This document shows, in pieces, positions 59,135-64,000 of a stretch of 64,000 nt of DNA; within the stretch, counting starts at the first letter, position 1, and every line of letters begins with the position of its first letter. The position numbers and the translations under genes are program-made. Source of the DNA: an uncultured Pseudomonadales bacterium. Its GTDB lineage: Bacteria; Pseudomonadota; Gammaproteobacteria; Pseudomonadales; Pseudohongiellaceae. The notes below the pieces were generated by a model, which saw only the letters and a list, made by a program, of their open reading frames with translations, was not told the DNA's origin and made no database searches. The DNA lies in the NCBI GenBank assembly GCA_943789485.1, contig CALSUH010000014.1, positions 1-64,000 of the forward strand, in the 5' to 3' direction.

Positions 59135-59638
59135 CTAGAGACTGAAGCTAGCTTCGATGCCATTGACGTTTACAGTGTAATTCCCTGAGGTTAAACCTGT
59201 TATGTCTAAAGCGATGTCGGTCTCAAAAGGATCCAGTACCGCGATGCAGGTTTCGGAAGGCCCAAGCATCGTCTCGGCTAACGCGACTTTGAATGCGAAC
59301 CCGTCTCGAAATACAGCCGGCGCCTGCAAATTTACACAGGGTATGGATTTATTTCCGTTCACCCGAAGACTCACTTGAACAGGAAGCGATTCAGCTATGT
59401 TGACTACGACACTGTCTACACTAACGAGATTGCTCTGCTGTGCCGCAAGCAAGGTGAAGTTTCCTTCGGTATCGCTGATCAGCTGAATATCGTTATAGTA
59501 GGCAGGCTCGCCATTCACGATAGCCGCGCCTTGAGGGATGTTGAAGATGTTGTTCTCAAATGTGGCTGGCTGCGCGGTAATAAATTGGCTGTTGATGCCG
59601 AGGCAGAGAATGAATAGATACTTTGATAAGTTGTGCAT
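59135..59638 (-). CDS. Exported beta-rich protein of unknown function
   Basis: 167 residues from the ATG at 59638; the longer frame starting at 59749 adds a basic leader before the signal peptide and is less likely. The signal reads MHNLSKYLFILCLGINSQFI and is cut near TAQP. The mature part alternates beta strands: FNIPQGAAIVNGEPAYYND, FTLLAAQQSNLVSVDSVVVN, LPVQVSLRVNGNK, and a last IALDITGLTSGNYTVNVNG. Two Cys (PCVNL, TCIAV) may form a disulfide. The closing 'GLxxGxYTVxVNG' resembles the end of Ig-like or PapD-type domains. No family recognised. Divergent from the M20 gene. Confidence 0.6.
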   Translation of the reverse strand: MHNLSKYLFILCLGINSQFITAQPATFENNIFNIPQGAAIVNGEPAYYNDIQLISDTEGNFTLLAAQQSNLVSVDSVVVNIAESLPVQVSLRVNGNKSIPCVNLQAPAVFRDGFAFKVALAETMLGPSETCIAVLDPFETDIALDITGLTSGNYTVNVNGIEASFSL

Positions 59639-59797
59639 AGTTAATTCTTGCTGCTGATTAACGAACTTCAATAGGACTAGCTTAAATCTCCTAATTTGCT
59701 GACTCAAGCTGAAATTCCATCTGCTGTGATCAGAGGCACAAATACTCAAAACTCTGCTATTCTAAGGCCAATCAACGTGATTACTGTGGAGTCATTC

Positions 59798-61195
59798 ATG
59801 CGCATTTTGCTTCTTTTCTTCGTTTTGTTGTCACCTACCTTGTTAGCACAAGGCGGCCAGCCAGATTGGTCCTCCGTTGAGGAGGAGACGCTACGCCATT
59901 TCCGTGCGCTGTTGCAGTTCGATACTAGCGATCCACCGGGTCGAGAGTTGCCCGCAGCCGAATATATTCGAGACGTGCTTGAGGCAGAGGGTTTCGAGGT
60001 TGAGATGTTGGCTACTGATCCACAGAGGCCTAATGTTATTACTCGTTTAGAAGGCAACGGAGATAAAGAGCCGTTGCTCATTATGGCCCATACCGATGTC
60101 GTGAATGTGGATCCTGAGAAATGGACCTTTCCGCCGTTTAGTGCAACGGTAGACAATGGCTATGTCTATGGCCGTGGCGCGGTAGACGATAAGGATAATC
60201 TTGCATCGGCATTAATGGTGATGCTGGAGCTAAAGCGGCAGAACGTCCAGCTCGATAGGGACGTCATCTTTCTTGCCGAATCCGGTGAAGAGGGTGCTAC
60301 GCAGTACGGCATAGAATTTATGGTGAACGAACATTTCGAGAAGATCGAATCGGAATTTTGTCTTGCTGAGGGTGGTTCGGTAGCGCGAGTAAACCGCGAA
60401 GTGCAATACGCCGGCATTCAGACCGTGGAGAAAATACCGTATCGAGTAGATTTGCTTGCCACGGGCGTTGCGGGCCATGGTTCGGTGCCGCTGCAAACGA
60501 ATTCTGTAACGCGACTTGCAAAAGCGGTCGCCGCAATTGCAGATTGGCGTTCGCCGATTCGATTGAATGAGACAACTGCAGCTTACTTCCAGAGACTCGC
60601 CTCAATCTCGCCAGCGGATGCCGCCCAGCGATATCTAGACCTTCTCGATCCAAATTTGGCGGGTGAAGTGGATGAATATTTTCTTGCTAACGAACCTCGC
60701 CATTCATCGATGCTGCGTTCTTCTTTGTCGCCAAATATTTTCAACGCCGGCTATAGGATAAATGTCATTCCATCTGAGGCTACGGCGAGCGTCGATTTCC
60801 GTGCACTGCCCGATGAAGATATTCCGGCATTTCTTGACGAGATCCGCCGGGTTATTAACGACCCCGCTGTGCAAGTAAGTCTCGGCGATCGCAATACTCG
60901 ACCACCGGGAGAAGCAAGGCTGAACACGGCCGCATTCAGTGCGATCGAAGAAAATATTAGCAAGCACTATGGCGTCATCACCTTGCCTACGATGAGTACT
61001 GGTGCAACCGACATGGCCTATCTTAGGAATAGAGGAATTCAGTGCTATGGTATTGGGCCGGCTATCGATCGTGAAGATGCGGCACTTGGGTTTGGTGCGC
61101 ATAGCGATCAGGAGCGTATTCTGATTAGTGAGTTACATCGCTTCGTGCGTTTTAACTGGGATGTAGTCGTCCAGCTAGCTGCGTCTGGCAACTAA
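59798..61195 (+). CDS. Exported M20 family peptidase (acetylornithine deacetylase/carboxypeptidase-like)
   Basis: 465 residues from the ATG at 59798, chosen for its GTGGAG and for the signal peptide that begins there (MRILLLFFVLLSPTLLAQGG). M20 zinc motifs: IMAHTDVVNVDPEKWTFPPF (the first His), GRGAVDDKDNLASALMV with the bridging Asp, the catalytic Glu pair in FLAESGEEGAT, and a later Glu in FCLAEGG. The dimerisation domain contains GVAGHGSVPLQTNSV. C-terminal PTMSTGATDMAYLRNRGIQCYG and GFGAHSDQERILISEL hold the last His. All ligands are present. It hydrolyses peptide or N-acyl amino-acid bonds in the periplasm. The next gene starts 61 bp after the stop. Confidence 0.93.
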   Translation: MRILLLFFVLLSPTLLAQGGQPDWSSVEEETLRHFRALLQFDTSDPPGRELPAAEYIRDVLEAEGFEVEMLATDPQRPNVITRLEGNGDKEPLLIMAHTDVVNVDPEKWTFPPFSATVDNGYVYGRGAVDDKDNLASALMVMLELKRQNVQLDRDVIFLAESGEEGATQYGIEFMVNEHFEKIESEFCLAEGGSVARVNREVQYAGIQTVEKIPYRVDLLATGVAGHGSVPLQTNSVTRLAKAVAAIADWRSPIRLNETTAAYFQRLASISPADAAQRYLDLLDPNLAGEVDEYFLANEPRHSSMLRSSLSPNIFNAGYRINVIPSEATASVDFRALPDEDIPAFLDEIRRVINDPAVQVSLGDRNTRPPGEARLNTAAFSAIEENISKHYGVITLPTMSTGATDMAYLRNRGIQCYGIGPAIDREDAALGFGAHSDQERILISELHRFVRFNWDVVVQLAASGN

Positions 61196-61256
61196 ATTGA
61201 CAAGATTATTTACTAGAAAAATTTTAATGAGAGTAATCCAAATTGGAAACAGTAAA

Positions 61257-61706
61257 ATGATTCGAGTGATTATTGGTGTGGCTGCATTGATTTTTGGTTT
61301 TTCTGTAGCTCAGGCTCAGTCGGATTCGGCTGCTCAAAGATCTATAGGTAATGGAGAAAAGAACTGGATTACAATCGAAGGAGTTCAGCGACAAGACGGG
61401 ACACTCACATTCTCGGAAGTTCAGATCGACGGCAACGGTTGGCTAGTAATACACCCATTCGAAGATGGCGCGCCGAATGGCGATAAGTACGTTGCCTCGG
61501 CGTATGTAAAGAACGGTACAAATTCGAATGTGAGCATCAAGGTTCACAAAGGGCTAGAGACTGGGGAAATGTTCATCGTGATGTTACATCGCGACGTAAA
61601 CGAGAATCAGGTTCTAGACTTCGTGTTCGTTGATGAACTGAACGTTATGGACACTGCAGTCTTCGAAGGTAACAGGATGATCGGCCATGCGATTCCAGCA
61701 CCGTAA
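61257..61706 (+). CDS. Exported DUF7282-like protein
   Basis: 149 residues from the ATG at 61257 (GGAAAC upstream; two earlier in-frame starts lack a signal peptide). The signal is IIGVAALIFGFSVAQAQ. The mature domain has LTFSEVQIDGNGWLVIHPF, then YVASAYVKNGTNSNVSIKV, FIVMLHRDVNENQVLDFVF and DTAVFEGNRM, matching the DUF7282 pattern ('vs.v.vpegGfVVih' followed by 'lia.lH.D.N.n...dF'). Small secreted beta domain of unknown role. It follows the M20 gene at 61 bp and converges on the TonB-receptor gene. Confidence 0.6.
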   Translation: MIRVIIGVAALIFGFSVAQAQSDSAAQRSIGNGEKNWITIEGVQRQDGTLTFSEVQIDGNGWLVIHPFEDGAPNGDKYVASAYVKNGTNSNVSIKVHKGLETGEMFIVMLHRDVNENQVLDFVFVDELNVMDTAVFEGNRMIGHAIPAP

Positions 61707-61790
61707 ACACTCTCTATAAAGTTTATACAGGCAGGGGCAGGCCACTGCCTTTCCCTTTACCTGCAATAGTTCGAGGTATCAAGCTCCCCT

Positions 61791-63981
61791 CTAGAAATTT
61801 CCGCTGACCTTGAAAGAAATTATCCGGCCTGTATTGGAGCAGCGCTTCTCAAGTTCTTCTAGAATCTGATCTCGAACATGCCCTAAATAACGCTCTCGCT
61901 CTCGACACTGTGGTGAATCGCTTAAGTTGTCTATATCCAATCTTAGAATTGTGTTGCTAAAAGCGGTCACTTCCAGAAATGCAGTTACGAATGGTTTCTG
62001 CGTATCTGATTCGATGTCATCGATATCCCAGCGTTTGAAGTCGCCATCGAATCTGGTTATTCCATTTAAGGCCGTAGTTCATCTTCCATGCGGGAATATC
62101 GTGTCGAAAACCGATATCGAACTGTCCGCGGTGATAGTTGTTGAAGCTGCGCTCTTCCTCAAGGAAAGGATCGAATACCTCAGAGTCCCGTATACTTACG
62201 AGAGAGGTAACAAGGACATTCGGCATGCCGAATGTCGACAGACGAACGCTGCCCTTCAAGTCCATGATATTCATTGTGCCTGAGCCGATATTGCCGACTG
62301 CTGAAGCTAGCTTGGTCGCTGACGTTGAGGCGTCGATACGCTGCTTAAAGTCTTTGTGATTGTGTTGATAGATATTGGCGCTGACTACACCGATGTCATT
62401 CGGCAAGCGGTATTCCGCAAGAAGGTTATAGTTCCACCAGAAGTCAGGGCGCAGATCGGTGTTACCGGCCAGCGTGTTGGAATCATCATCTTCGCTATCG
62501 GTAACAGCGACAAAATCGACAAAATTAATTTGACGAACAATTTTCTCAACCAATATTCGTAGTTGCAGTTGAGGGGTTATGTCAAAGCGATAGTCGATCT
62601 TTGGTTTAAAGAAACTAAAGTCTCTCTTGTTGCTTGAATCCCCGCTTTGTTCTATCTCGGAAAATTCGTAGACGAGTGCTGTCTCTAAAGACATGCGAGA
62701 ATTGATTCGCCAGTTATGAATTAGAAACGGCTCATAACGAATTTCTTCGACGCGGGTATTAGCGTTTTGCACAGTGGACGGTACGAGGCCGCCAAATTCT
62801 TCAGACGGCGTGCCTGTGCTAAGAGGCAGGCCTAATCTCAGTTCTGAATTCAGGATTGTCTGCGCGCTCTCGGCGCCAAATTCCAGATTGTGATTCTCTA
62901 TTAGATCCATCGTATAGGAGGCTCGGAGGATTCTCTCCTGAATGGTGTTGGAGGAGTCCAGGAAAAGATTTATTGACTCTGTGCCATCGCCAAATACGTC
63001 ATAGCGCTCACGTGTATTCGCTGTGTCGTTCTCATTGGCGATCAAGAGAGTTTTTAGCCTGGAGCCGCTATTGAATCGATGTTCGAAGTCGCCACCTATT
63101 TCCCAGTTGCTGAGTTTACCCGGTAGCTCTTCTCTTTGTGAAGCAAGGGTGTTGGGCGTATTCTGTAAGTTGACGGTCAAGCGCTCGATAGTGGTTGGGT
63201 TGTCGTTCTCTGCATACAGAGCATTGAAGCGTGCGCTGGTCTGTTCGCTGAAGCGATAGTCTAGATTGGTCGATAAGGTATAAGTGGTCTGATCTCTAAT
63301 ACGCTCCTCGGTAACGGTATCGTTTAGCGAAAAATCGCCCAGCACGCTGCGTTCAAAGGATTCTCTATGTTCATATTGGGGTTCCGCGGAGGCGTTTACT
63401 AAGACATTGAGATCTCCGGTTTGTGCGCTATAGCTGAGAGAGCCACCGGGCTCAGTTTGCTTGTCGGAATAATAGTCTGCGTTTATGTCGTAGGAAATGC
63501 TGGAGTTAGACTTCTTTACGGACATGACGATGTTGGCGATCTGTGTGCTGCCTCTAACATCAAGCTCGCCACCTGTACCGCGGATAATCTCTATGCGCTG
63601 TACCTGATTCGCATTAATGCGAACAAGTTGGCCCTGTGTATTGTTATTCTTGCCCGCAGTGCGCTTGCCGTTGATTAGGATGACCGTGCCTCCGCCGCCG
63701 CTTCCCAGTCCGCGTCCGCCTCTGCTGGCGTTGCTCCCGGGAGAGCCTGCACTGCTTTCTATGTTCATTCCAGGAATTCTGTTAATCATATCTAGGGCGG
63801 TTACTGGCGCCCACTGCACAAAGTAGTCTGCGGAGTAGATAATGGTGGAATCATCGCCAACATTGTCTTGTGCAAACGCGCTGCTAAGTTGACTCAAGAG
63901 TAGAGTCGTTAGAGTTAGCAGCTGGATGCAACAGAGGAGCAATTTATAAAGTGGATAGGTCTTTTTGTAATTGGTGTGCAT
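61791..63981 (-). pseudogene. TonB-dependent receptor with a single frameshift near the C-terminus
   Basis: The main frame (62017-63981, 654 codons) has a signal peptide (LLSQLSSAFAQ), a plug domain (ALDMINRIPGMNIESSAG, TVILINGKRTAGK, VQRIEIIRGTGGELDVRG) and beta-barrel repeats. Near 62050, after KWNNQI, it turns into RWRLQTLGYR and a stop. The adjacent frame carries the true end: DGDFKRWDIDDIESDTQK, VTAFLEVTAFSNTILRLD, DSPQCRERERYLGHVRDQ, KRCSNTGRIISFKVSGNF, stopping at 61791. One extra base restores or breaks the frame. About 85 C-terminal residues, including the last barrel strand needed for insertion, would be lost. The plug is Gly-rich and lacks an obvious TonB box. Confidence 0.85.
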
Positions 63982-64000
63982 TTAGTGTTAGCGCCCAAAT

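Overview
The window reads as a piece of a marine-type gammaproteobacterial chromosome with near-balanced base composition. Support comes from a TIGR02647-type small protein, a Tex protein, a CCA-encoding tRNA-Gly(CCC), TonB-dependent receptors, and many Sec- and Tat-exported enzymes. The mix of quinoprotein dehydrogenases, exported hydrolases and DUF1501/DUF1800 proteins recalls oligotrophic marine lineages such as the OM182/Pseudohongiella type. That placement is inference. No phage, IS transposase, CRISPR array, plasmid gene or rRNA was seen.

Layout. 1-6.7 kb: a PQQ-type dehydrogenase, TIGR02647, a two-cysteine exported protein (family X below), then an opposing S46 peptidase / metallo-beta-lactamase-fold pair, both frameshifted. 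7.0-13.5 kb: a five-gene + strand run (quinoprotein dehydrogenase, soluble sugar dehydrogenase, SMP-30 lactonase, degenerate MBL-like protein, flavin oxidoreductase) that could form one oxidative pathway. 13.5-19.7 kb: minus-strand FG-GAP protein, M1 aminopeptidase lipoprotein and serine hydrolase, with a scar at 15.15-15.47 kb where two unrelated genes are cut and face each other. 19.9-25.9 kb: small exported proteins, including a nuclease-fold protein without its catalytic His, two more family X members, a 42-residue membrane protein, a retropepsin-like protein and an SRPBCC protein. 25.9-30.4 kb: MoxR / DUF58 / transglutaminase operon. 30.5-41.9 kb: third quinoprotein dehydrogenase with a CAAGCA microsatellite, tRNA-Gly, gamma-carbonic anhydrase, flavin reductase, an MDR reductase, the fourth family X member, exported RidA, an MBL hydrolase and Tex. 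41.9-47.1 kb: DUF1501/DUF1800 pair and the fourth quinoprotein dehydrogenase. 47.5-53.6 kb: two Tat-exported PLP aminotransferases, a lipoprotein penicillin/AHL-acylase homologue and a dienelactone hydrolase. 53.7-64 kb: MBL hydrolase, YghU-type GST, a decayed TonB-receptor tail, amidase, amino-acid permease, M20 peptidase, a DUF7282-like protein and a TonB receptor with a C-terminal frameshift.

Themes. Most products are predicted to be exported, which suggests an envelope specialised in oxidising alcohols or sugars (four quinoproteins plus one sugar dehydrogenase) and in degrading peptides, amides and lactones. No c-type cytochrome or pqq gene is present here, so electron acceptors and cofactor must come from elsewhere. 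Family X, four paralogues each with exactly two cysteines in the mature part, is the most conspicuous uncharacterised element.

Sequence quality. At least five single-base frameshifts interrupt otherwise intact families: two in the MBL gene and one each in the S46, VOC and TonB genes. Three lie within about 700 bp. Assembly error and real decay cannot be separated from the sequence alone. Family calls are by eye; no search was run.
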